The notes beneath the pieces are model-generated. The model searched no databases and had not been told where the DNA came from. It saw only the letters and a program-made list of their open reading frames with translations. A stretch of DNA of 7,556 bases, from positions 1 through 7,556 of the forward strand of contig CAJAHC010000625.1 in the NCBI GenBank assembly GCA_903939355.1, written 5' to 3'. The DNA comes from an uncultured Methylococcaceae bacterium. Lineage in GTDB: Bacteria; Pseudomonadota; Gammaproteobacteria; Methylococcales; Methylomonadaceae. Both the position numbers and the translations under genes were made by a program. The stretch's first letter is position 1; each line of letters starts with the position of its first letter. Positions 1 to 5,389 of this stretch are shown piece after piece.

Positions 1-579
1 ATCATTTTTTACTAAATGTAAACCTATATCGTGAAATTGTGTTGCCGCTCTATCATGTACTAAACCACTGACTGCCATTTTAAACTTGCGAGGCAGGTAA
101 TCAAATTCAGGATGTAAAGTAGTCCATTGGCGAATTATTTCGCAATAAGGCCTAGGATCTTCTATCTCATCAATAGAAACACCAGCCAAATGATCTGACG
201 TAGTGTTTCTCATGCAGTTGCCACTAGTTTGAATGGCATGCATTTGCACAGTGGCCAATTCTGCCAAAATATCAGGCACTTCTTCTAATTTAGGCCAATT
301 GAACTGTACATTTTGTCGCGTTGTAAAATGACAGTAGTTTTTGTCATAAGTCCGAGCAATATGGGCCAGCTTTCTGAATTGTGTAGCGTTAAACAAACCA
401 TAAGGTCCGGCAACTCGTAACATGGGCGCATGTATTTGAACATAAAGCCCATTCCGCAAACGTAATGCGCGAAACTGATCTTCAGTAATTTCGCCTTTTA
501 TGTATTGTTCGGTTTGTCTTCTAAATTGGGCTACCCGTTCGTCAACTAGGGTTTGGTCGATATCGTTATACTGGTACAT
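1..579 (-). CDS. cysI: Sulfite/nitrite reductase hemoprotein (CysI-like), N-terminal part
   Basis: The first 193 codons of a siroheme-dependent sulfite (or nitrite) reductase; the rest runs off the left edge. The family reduces sulfite to sulfide by six electrons in cytoplasmic sulfur assimilation. The start MYQYNDIDQ and the run of residues 38-134 closely match the Pseudomonas PA1838-type CysI as I remember it. Visible are the ferredoxin-like half domain (LRLRNGLYVQ, about 40-49), the siroheme-contacting segment TTRQNVQFNW (86-95), the QTSGNCMRNTTSD stretch (117-129) and PRKFK (163-167). The cysteines that hold the 4Fe-4S cluster and siroheme lie beyond the edge, so they cannot be checked. 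The ATG at 579 fits the family N-terminus, although no clear Shine-Dalgarno precedes it. The gene is divergent from nhaD and has its own promoter. Nitrite reductase is the main alternative reading; sulfite reductase is preferred from the overall similarity. Confidence 0.9.
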   Translation of the reverse strand, partial: MYQYNDIDQTLVDERVAQFRRQTEQYIKGEITEDQFRALRLRNGLYVQIHAPMLRVAGPYGLFNATQFRKLAHIARTYDKNYCHFTTRQNVQFNWPKLEEVPDILAELATVQMHAIQTSGNCMRNTTSDHLAGVSIDEIEDPRPYCEIIRQWTTLHPEFDYLPRKFKMAVSGLVHDRAATQFHDIGLHLVKND

Positions 580-625
580 AGATGAGCGTTAAATATGTCT
601 TTTTGGCGAATAATCATGATAGGTA

Positions 626-654
626 ATCATATACTGTGACTCATAAAATGACAA
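626..654 (-). promoter_or_regulatory. Sigma70 promoter for the cysI-like gene
   Basis: On the minus strand a -35 TTGTCA (649-654, five of six consensus bases) is followed by a 17-bp spacer and a -10 TATGAT (626-631, five of six). Transcription would start near 619, about 40 bases before the ATG at 579. The heptamer TAATCAT occurs twice on the plus strand (611-617 and 624-630) over the -10 and start region, a position where a regulator could bind. Inferred from sequence only. Confidence 0.6.
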
Positions 655-677
655 AATTAATTAGTTGATGATATTAT
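648..677 (+). promoter_or_regulatory. Possible promoter for nhaD
   Basis: A plus-strand -35 ATGACA (648-653, five of six) lies 18 bp before TATTAT (672-677), giving a leader of about 50 bases before the GTG at 734. Its -35 overlaps the -35 of the divergent cysI promoter. A second option is TTAACA (677-682), a 17-bp spacer and TATTAA (700-705). The region is so AT-rich that chance matches are likely. Confidence 0.3.
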
Positions 678-720
678 TAACAGTTAAAATTTATCAAAAT
701 ATTAATTATAAAACCAAATA

Positions 721-728
721 GGGGGGAA
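721..728 (+). promoter_or_regulatory. Purine-rich ribosome binding site of nhaD
   Basis: A run of six G followed by AA (721-728) stands out in an otherwise AT-rich leader and sits 5 bases before the GTG start at 734. It supports the GTG as the true start. No alternative ATG is available until well inside the first membrane segment. Confidence 0.5.
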
Positions 729-733
729 TTTTC

Positions 734-2092
734 GTGCGATTTTTGTTAATTTTGTTATCGGTATTACTGGTGCCTCAAATAGCCATGGCGGGTGGCTTTG
801 AAAGCCTTGGCATGACAGGGACTGAACGCGGTATTTATACTGTTCTTATTTTTATCATCGCATACGGTTTTGTGATGACTGAAGAGTTTACGCATATGCG
901 TAAATCAAAACCTGTTATCCTTGCGGCCGGCATAATCTGGGCTCACGCATCGGTTTTGGCTTCTCAAAAAGGTGTTTCAGTCGAAGCTATGCATGAAGCT
1001 TTCGAATATAACTTGAAAGAATATGCTGAGCTAATGCTATTTTTACTAGTAGCAATGACTTATATCAATTCCATGTCAGAGCGGAATGTATTTGAAGCGC
1101 TACGTTCATGGATGGTCAGAAAACAATTCGGCTATCGTAAACTATTTTTGATCACTGGCATTATCACTTTCTTCCTGTCAGCAGTCGCTGATAACTTAAC
1201 AGCGGCTTTATTAGTTGGTGCTGTTGTAATGGCGGTTGGTGCAGATAATGAAAAATTCATCAGTATTGGTTTTGTAAATTTAGTAGTTGCCGCTAATGCC
1301 GGCGGTGCGTTTTGCCCTTTTGGTGATATTACCACTTTAATGGTTTGGCAAGCGGGTTATGCTGAATTCTTTGATTTCTTCAAACTATTTATTCCTTCAG
1401 CTGTTAATTACGCAGTTCCCGCTGCTATCATGTATTTTGCCGTACCTGATGAACAACCCAAAATCACTTCAGAAGACGCCGTTCAACTAAAGCCCGGCGC
1501 AATACAAATTTGCGTACTGTTTTTATTAACTATTGCCACTGCGGTTAGTTTTAAACAAGGGCTCCATTTACCTCCTTTCATGGGTATGATGGTCGGCCTT
1601 TCTGTGTTAATGCTGTATGGATATCACCTGAAAAAGAAATTTTATGTTGAAGGTGAAGAAGGCTTTGATATTTTCAATAAAGTTCGTCATGCAGAATGGG
1701 ATACCTTGCTGTTTTTCTTCGGCGTGGTGTTTGCTGTCGGCGGTTTAGGATACATTGGTTATCTTGAATTATTATCTGGTGCCATGTATGATGGCTTAGG
1801 ACCAACAACTGCTAACATATTAGTCGGCCTTATCTCTGCCATCGTTGATAATATTCCTGTCATGTTTGCAGTATTGAACATGAATCTGGATATGGATTTA
1901 TATCAATGGTTGTTAGTAACATTAACAGCCGGAGTTGGTGGGTCATTACTTTCTGTCGGCTCAGCCGCAGGCGTAGCCTTAATGGGACAATCTAACCATA
2001 AATATACTTTCTTCAGTCATTTAAAATGGACTCCTGCAATTGCTGGTGGTTATGTAGCAAGTATTTTTGCTCACTACTTAATTAATGGATGA
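734..2092 (+). CDS. nhaD: Na+/H+ antiporter NhaD
   Basis: A 452-residue inner-membrane protein of the NhaD family (ion transporter superfamily). These proteins expel Na+ (and Li+) in exchange for protons and help with pH and salt tolerance. The N-terminus is a hydrophobic segment ending in AMAGG (about 17-21), which may be a first membrane helix or a cleavable signal. Polytopic helices follow to the C-terminus. Conserved charged or polar motifs within membrane segments are visible: VADNLTAALL (151-160, with Asp153 and Asn154), NAGGAFCPFGDITT (188-201, with Asp198), AIVDNIPVMFAV (369-380, with Asp372) and the serine/glycine-rich GGSLLSVGSAAGVALMG (402-418). Length is close to the usual 450-480 residues. 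The start is GTG, supported by the G-rich site at 721-728. The gene appears monocistronic, with two hairpins after the stop. Family assignment is firm; ion specificity is inferred from the family. Confidence 0.93.
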   Translation: MRFLLILLSVLLVPQIAMAGGFESLGMTGTERGIYTVLIFIIAYGFVMTEEFTHMRKSKPVILAAGIIWAHASVLASQKGVSVEAMHEAFEYNLKEYAELMLFLLVAMTYINSMSERNVFEALRSWMVRKQFGYRKLFLITGIITFFLSAVADNLTAALLVGAVVMAVGADNEKFISIGFVNLVVAANAGGAFCPFGDITTLMVWQAGYAEFFDFFKLFIPSAVNYAVPAAIMYFAVPDEQPKITSEDAVQLKPGAIQICVLFLLTIATAVSFKQGLHLPPFMGMMVGLSVLMLYGYHLKKKFYVEGEEGFDIFNKVRHAEWDTLLFFFGVVFAVGGLGYIGYLELLSGAMYDGLGPTTANILVGLISAIVDNIPVMFAVLNMNLDMDLYQWLLVTLTAGVGGSLLSVGSAAGVALMGQSNHKYTFFSHLKWTPAIAGGYVASIFAHYLING

Positions 2093-2105
2093 TAATAAAG
2101 GAAAA

Positions 2106-2130
2106 AGCGTTATAGCTAACATATAGCGCT
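2106..2130 (+). terminator. Hairpin just after nhaD
   Basis: AGCGTTATA (2106-2114) pairs with TATAGCGCT (2122-2130) around a 7-base loop: 9 bp including one G-U wobble on the plus strand. It begins 14 bases after the nhaD stop. No T-tract follows, so it may act as a 3'-end stabiliser or with Rho rather than as a classical intrinsic terminator. Confidence 0.35.
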
Positions 2131-2214
2131 CAATATTTGTAGAGGTTGTATTCTTACACACGGCGAACAGCCTCTACATTTATTCTCGTAGCAAACCAAT
2201 GAAATTGGATCCAT
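2116..2214 (-). CDS. Cysteine-rich 32-residue mini-ORF (doubtful)
   Basis: I do not recognise this and am not sure it is expressed. From the ATG at 2214 it encodes 32 residues with the cluster CYENKCRGCSPC (CX4CX2CX2C, residues 8-19) and a terminal Cys. The frame stays open upstream to a TTG at 2304, which would give 62 residues. There is a purine-rich GGAAGGG directly before the ATG, but it is too close for a normal Shine-Dalgarno; GAGGG about 13 bases upstream is too far. It lies antisense in the nhaD/ampG gap, and its 3' half overlaps both hairpins there. The cysteine spacing could bind metal or form disulfides. It could equally be a relic of a larger gene or a chance frame. Confidence 0.2.
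   Translation of the reverse strand: MDPISLVCYENKCRGCSPCVRIQPLQILSAIC
2138..2178 (+). terminator. Second hairpin after nhaD
   Basis: TGTAGAGGTTG (2138-2148) pairs with CAGCCTCTACA (2168-2178): 11 bp with one G-U wobble, 19-base loop. It is followed by the weakly T-rich TTTATTCTC. It could end nhaD transcripts together with the preceding hairpin. The remaining gap up to the next gene at 2377 shows no further structure that I can support. Confidence 0.35.
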
Positions 2215-2376
2215 CCCTTCCGCTCTACCCTCTTCAAAATCTATATGTATGTACTTTAAGATCTTTAAAGAATAAGATTGGTGTAAGATTTTGCTTAATG
2301 ACAAGTTAACACACTAATAAACCATTAATTTTTTGACTTCACTATTGCAACCAAAAACCTCGCCTTCAGGTATTCT

Positions 2377-3627
2377 GTGACAAATAATACGAACATCCGC
2401 AAGATATTATTTAACCAACACATGCTCATTTGTATCTTAACCGGATTCAGCTCGGGCTTACCGTTATACATTCTAATTTCACTGCTACCTGCTTGGTTAC
2501 GCTCAGAAAACGTGGATTTAAAAGTCATTGGCTTATTTGCACTTATTCAATTGCCTTTTACATGGAAATTCCTTTGGGCACCTCTGTTTGACCGCTATAT
2601 TCCACCTCTAGGCCGCCGTCGAGGGTGGCTTTTTATTTGGCAAACAGCATTAATACTTACCATTCCTGGATTTGGCGTGTTCCATCCAACTCTTGATTTA
2701 TGGACTATTGCTTATTTGGCCACCCTAGTTGCATTTTTTAGTGCTTCACAAGATATTGTTATGGATGCTTATCGACGTGAACTGTTACTCGATAATGAAC
2801 TAGGCTTGGGCAATGCAATTCATGTGAATGCTTACAAAATAGCAGGTCTTATACCAGGGTCTCTATCTCTGATTCTCGCCGATCATATGCCGTGGGATAG
2901 TGTTTTCATTATTACTGCCTTGTTTATGATACCCGGCATTACCATGACACTGTTCGTGAGCGAACCTATACTTAAAAATGGTACGCCTAAAACACTCAGA
3001 GCTGCTGTAGTTGAGCCTTTTCAAGAATTTATTAGTCGGAATGGCATTAAGTCAGCTGTCACAGTACTTGCCTTCATCTTTTTTTACAAATTAGGAGACA
3101 GCATGGCCACAGCGCTCGCTACACCTTTTTACCTTGATATGGGATTTAGTAAAACTGAGATTGGACTAGTCGCTAAAAATGCCGGCTTGTGGCCAAGTGT
3201 GGCCGGTGGATTGCTTGGTGGTGTTTGGATGATTAAACTGGGCATTAATAAAGCGTTGTGGCTTTTTGGCGTGGTTCAAATGTGTGCAATTTTAGGCTTT
3301 GCCTGGTTGGCTACAGTAGGTCACAGCTTACCCTTATTAGCCATAGTAATAGGCATTGAAGCCTTAGGTGTAGGTTTAGGAACCGCCGCATTTGTGGCCT
3401 TTATCGCTCACACTACGCATCCAAATTACACCGCGACACAATTCGCTTTATTTACAAGTCTGGCAGCAGTACCTCGAACATTCGCCAATGCAGCCACTGG
3501 TTATCTAGTAGACTCACTTGGATGGATGACTTTTTTTCTATTATGTTTTTTTATGGCGGTACCAGGTATGTTGCTTTTACTTAAGGTTGCTCCATGGAAT
3601 GGTCAGGAAACACCAATAAACTCTTGA
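2377..3627 (+). CDS. ampG: AmpG-family major facilitator permease
   Basis: A 416-residue inner-membrane MFS transporter of the AmpG type. AmpG imports anhydro-muropeptides (GlcNAc-anhMurNAc peptides) from the periplasm for cell-wall recycling, and in some species this feeds beta-lactamase induction. Strong family motifs are visible: GFSSGLPL (23-30), KFLWAPLFDRY plus GRRRGW (64-84, the loop 2-3 MFS motif), SASQDIVMDAYR (122-133), SEPILKNGTPKTL (195-207) leading into the central loop, and YKLGD (237-241). These align with E. coli AmpG, which I recall as SASQDIVFDAW and YKLGD. The protein is about 75 residues shorter than E. coli AmpG and lacks its last two membrane helices, so it has a plain 12-helix layout. 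GTG is the only plausible start: AGG at 2368-2370 lies 6 bases before it, and the N-terminal length fits the family. Muropeptide as substrate is inferred. Confidence 0.85.
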   Translation: MTNNTNIRKILFNQHMLICILTGFSSGLPLYILISLLPAWLRSENVDLKVIGLFALIQLPFTWKFLWAPLFDRYIPPLGRRRGWLFIWQTALILTIPGFGVFHPTLDLWTIAYLATLVAFFSASQDIVMDAYRRELLLDNELGLGNAIHVNAYKIAGLIPGSLSLILADHMPWDSVFIITALFMIPGITMTLFVSEPILKNGTPKTLRAAVVEPFQEFISRNGIKSAVTVLAFIFFYKLGDSMATALATPFYLDMGFSKTEIGLVAKNAGLWPSVAGGLLGGVWMIKLGINKALWLFGVVQMCAILGFAWLATVGHSLPLLAIVIGIEALGVGLGTAAFVAFIAHTTHPNYTATQFALFTSLAAVPRTFANAATGYLVDSLGWMTFFLLCFFMAVPGMLLLLKVAPWNGQETPINS

Positions 3628-3653
3628 TAGTCCTAAACGACTGATTATTTCTC

Positions 3654-3672
3654 AAAAAAATTAACATAATTT
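3654..3672 (-). terminator. Weak AT-only hairpin with T-run after xthA
   Basis: Read on the minus strand, AAATTA (complement of 3667-3672) and TAATTT (complement of 3658-3663) form a 6-bp stem with a 3-base loop, and the transcript continues into a T-run (3654-3660). It is placed 18 bases after the exonuclease stop, in the convergent gap with ampG. The stem holds only A-T pairs and would be unstable. Confidence 0.3.
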
Positions 3673-3689
3673 GGCTTTGATTCTGTTCA

Positions 3690-4472
3690 TCAAGGCGTAT
3701 TAATTTCAAAGGCATAGTCAACTGTTAACGGTGCATGATCGGAAAAACGCTCGTCTTTATAAATAGAGGTGGCTAAAACTTTGTCTATTAGCCCTGCGCT
3801 AATTATTTGATAATCAATACGCCAACCCACATTCTTTGCCCAAGCTTGCCCCCTGTTTGACCACCAAGTGTATTGTTCAGCCTCTTGATTTATCAGCCTG
3901 AAAGCATCCACCCAACTATCATTTACAAATAATGTATCAAGCCAAGCCCTTTCTTCGGGTAAAAATCCCGAGTTTTTCTTATTTCCACGCCAGTTTTTTA
4001 AATCAATTTCTTTATGAGCAATATTCCAGTCGCCACAAATTATATAATGACGATTAGTTAGGGCGCAGGATTGTAAATAAGGCATAAAACGGTTCATAAA
4101 ATCAAACTTAAACGCTTGCCTCTCTTCACCTGAAGAACCGGAAGGGAGATAAAGTGAAATAACACTTAAATCACCAAATTGCGCCTCGATAAAACGCCCT
4201 TCAGCGTCTATATCAGACCACCCTATTCCATTAATAACCTTATCTGGTTTATTTCTACAGTAAAGTGCAACCCCACTATAGCCTTTTTTATCGGCATCAT
4301 GATAAAAACAATTGTAATTTTTGGGGCAAAAAGGATCACTACTAAGCTGACTTATCTGAGCTTTTGTTTCTTGAAGGCAAATAATGTCAGCATTTTGTGC
4401 CTGCATCCAATTAAAAAAACCTTTACGTTCTGCTGCTCGGATCCCATTGACATTTAAAGAAATAACACGCAT
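3690..4472 (-). CDS. xthA: Exonuclease III (AP endonuclease, Crc-like subfamily)
   Basis: A 260-residue cytoplasmic metal-dependent exodeoxyribonuclease III/AP endonuclease (EEP phosphatase fold). It cleaves DNA at abasic sites and trims 3' ends in base excision repair. The catalytic set is complete: Asn7 (SLNVNGIR), Glu35 (CLQETKAQ), Tyr108 (LYLPSG), Asp148 and Asn150 (CGDWNIAH), Asp220 (GWRIDYQ) and the Asp245-His246 pair (FSDHAPL). Overall the sequence, for example KNWRGN, FLPEERAWLD and WWSNRGQAW, is closest to the subfamily that includes the Pseudomonas regulator Crc. Crc has lost several of these residues, so this protein should be an active nuclease. The ATG at 4472 gives the family-typical MRVISLNVNGIR start. 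An in-frame TTG at 4493 would add seven residues and is less likely. No strong Shine-Dalgarno is visible. It is divergent from rpmE. Confidence 0.9.
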   Translation of the reverse strand: MRVISLNVNGIRAAERKGFFNWMQAQNADIICLQETKAQISQLSSDPFCPKNYNCFYHDADKKGYSGVALYCRNKPDKVINGIGWSDIDAEGRFIEAQFGDLSVISLYLPSGSSGEERQAFKFDFMNRFMPYLQSCALTNRHYIICGDWNIAHKEIDLKNWRGNKKNSGFLPEERAWLDTLFVNDSWVDAFRLINQEAEQYTWWSNRGQAWAKNVGWRIDYQIISAGLIDKVLATSIYKDERFSDHAPLTVDYAFEINTP

Positions 4473-4501
4473 ATATTTAACAAGGGTTGCCAATTACTCA
4501 T

Positions 4502-4530
4502 GAAAAAAGTATTATACCGAGTTCTATAAT
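4502..4530 (+). promoter_or_regulatory. Probable rpmE promoter
   Basis: A perfect -10 TATAAT (4525-4530) lies about 38 bases before the rpmE ATG. The -35 is poor: only A-rich sequence at about 4502-4507. The divergent xthA -10 falls inside its spacer. Confidence 0.4.
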
Positions 4531-4539
4531 ATGTATGTA
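4511..4539 (-). promoter_or_regulatory. Probable xthA promoter
   Basis: On the minus strand a perfect -10 TATAAT (4511-4516) lies 17 bp from a weak -35 TACATA (4534-4539). Transcription would begin near 4504, about 30 bases before the ATG at 4472. With the plus-strand -10 it forms the inverted pair ATTATA-N8-TATAAT. Confidence 0.45.
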
Positions 4540-4567
4540 GTCTCTTTACGGGTAATGTGTAAGTAAT

Positions 4568-4768
4568 ATGAAACCAGAAATTCATCCTGAATATAAACAA
4601 ATTACTGTAAGCTGTGGCTGCGGTAATACATTTTTAACCGGCTCTGTATTATGTAAGGACTTACAGGTTGAAGTTTGTTCTTCATGCCATCCTTTTTATA
4701 CAGGTAAACAACGCGTTGTTGATACAGCAGGCCGTGTTGATAAATTCCGTAAAAAATACGGTAAATAA
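4568..4768 (+). CDS. rpmE: 50S ribosomal protein L31 (zinc-binding type)
   Basis: A 66-residue L31, which sits in the central protuberance of the large ribosomal subunit and forms an intersubunit bridge. The start [12 protein letters not shown] is typical. The zinc ligands of the C+ form are all present: Cys16 and Cys18 (CGC), Cys37 and Cys40 ([12 protein letters not shown]). This makes it the primary zinc-containing form rather than the zinc-independent paralogue. The C-terminal [12 protein letters not shown] is basic and canonical. The length is slightly short of the usual 66-75 but complete. The Shine-Dalgarno is weak (GTAAG a few bases before the ATG). The gene is a single unit followed by a 621-bp gap. 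Confidence 0.97.
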   Translation: MKPEIHPEYKQITVSCGCGNTFLTGSVLCKDLQVEVCSSCHPFYTGKQRVVDTAGRVDKFRKKYGK

Positions 4769-4803
4769 AATAGCTCTATCTTTTGACCCTAAAACATCTA
4801 TTT

Positions 4804-4847
4804 TTTACAACTGCAACTCCCTTTTCTCCTAGGTGGGCAGTTGTAAA
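4804..4847. repeat. 11-bp perfect inverted repeat downstream of rpmE
   Basis: TTTACAACTGC (4804-4814) and GCAGTTGTAAA (4837-4847) are exact reverse complements around a 22-base pyrimidine-rich loop. It starts 36 bases after the rpmE stop, a suitable place for a terminator or 3'-end stabiliser, but no T-tract follows on the plus strand. Confidence 0.5.
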
Positions 4848-4869
4848 GTAATATTGCTTGATGCGGACA

Positions 4870-4947
4870 ATAAGTATGATCATACCTTACGCCAATTGAC
4901 CTCTTAAGAAGTCAGTTGGCGTAAGGTATATCAGTAGGAATACTTAT
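4870..4947. repeat. Long nested palindrome (19-bp inner arms, 8-bp outer arms)
   Basis: The inner arms ATACCTTACGCCAATTGAC (4882-4900) and GTCAGTTGGCGTAAGGTAT (4911-4929) match at 18 of 19 positions. The exception is a G-U wobble in plus-strand RNA. The 10-base centre itself contains the palindrome TCTTAAGA. Outside these, ATAAGTAT (4870-4877) pairs with ATACTTAT (4940-4947), and GTATGATCATAC (4874-4885) is a perfect 12-base palindrome on the left flank. There is no T-tract, so a simple intrinsic terminator is unlikely. Possible identities are a palindromic MITE, a pair of abutting insertion-sequence ends, or a regulatory palindrome. Confidence 0.6.
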
Positions 4948-4999
4948 AACTGGTGACTCCGTCAGCGAATACAATTTTCATTCTATCCAAAGCTTCACC
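4931..4999 (-). pseudogene. Possible transposase relic (IS5-like fragment)
   Basis: The minus strand holds 22 codons between stops, with LDRMKIVFADGV as the recognisable piece. This resembles the (L)K-x-(V/I)-F-A-D-G-(G/A)-Y segment around a catalytic Asp in IS5/IS4-type transposases. No further transposase pieces can be found in the surrounding frames, so if real it is a scrap of about 20 residues. It abuts the large palindrome at 4870-4947. The resemblance is from memory and the match is short. Confidence 0.25.
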
Positions 5000-5389
5000 C
5001 TAATCGATTCAAAAAACTTATTACTATTTGCTCACAAAACTGATGTCTGTGCGCATTTACTAAACAACTTCTCAAGCAAAATTAATTGAGTAACTGCAAG
5101 CTTGACTTGTTCATTCACTTTAAGCCAGAACAACTAATAGTTTTCTCTACTTTCTGATCATTAAAGGTTTTACGTAACGTACTCTTCATTATCGCTAATT
5201 TGTAAGTTTTTATTTCCATTTTCTATGCAATAACCTACATCTTTAAAGAAGGTCTATACTTTGAACACAAAGTCAGTTGATAATAAACGTTAGAATTTTT
5301 GAGTTCACCTGAAAAGCCTTTACTTAATTCACTAAACTAATGAAACATGATAACTAGGATCCATTAGAAAAGACTTTTTTGAGGTTGCC
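5000..5389. other. AT-rich gap upstream of pilM without an intact gene
   Basis: No coding frame of convincing length is seen on either strand; the longest trace is a 34-codon minus frame starting near 5219 with no recognisable content. The pilM promoter should lie here. TATACT (5255-5260) is a fair -10 but has no good -35 at the right distance. Other TTGA-containing hexamers at 5261-5266 and 5277-5282 lack well-spaced -10 partners. I cannot place the promoter reliably. Confidence 0.4.
5381..5385 (+). promoter_or_regulatory. Ribosome binding site of pilM
   Basis: GAGGT lies four bases before the pilM ATG at 5390, the clearest Shine-Dalgarno in the window, and fixes that start. Confidence 0.7.

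Noticed and set aside
1132..1335. Minus-strand frame of 67 codons inside nhaD
   Set aside because: It is fully antisense to a well-conserved gene, has no recognisable content and no ribosome binding site.
2325..2528. Minus-strand frame overlapping the start of ampG
   Set aside because: It covers the conserved N-terminus of ampG in antisense and shows no family features.
3628..3643. Small inverted repeat AGTC-N6-GACT after ampG as a terminator
   Set aside because: The stem has only four base pairs and no T-tract follows on the plus strand.
4179..4457. Plus-strand 92-codon frame inside xthA
   Set aside because: It is antisense to catalytic regions of the exonuclease, and its composition follows from the opposite strand.
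4870..4947. Integron attC site as an explanation for the palindrome
   Set aside because: The outer core sites RYYYAAC and GTTRRRY are not present in the right places, and no gene cassettes or integrase are nearby.
4909..5279. Ten-base direct repeat AAGTCAGTTG at 4909-4918 and 5270-5279, as possible ends of a mobile element
   Set aside because: Ten-base matches are expected by chance many times in a window of this size, and no element structure connects the two copies.
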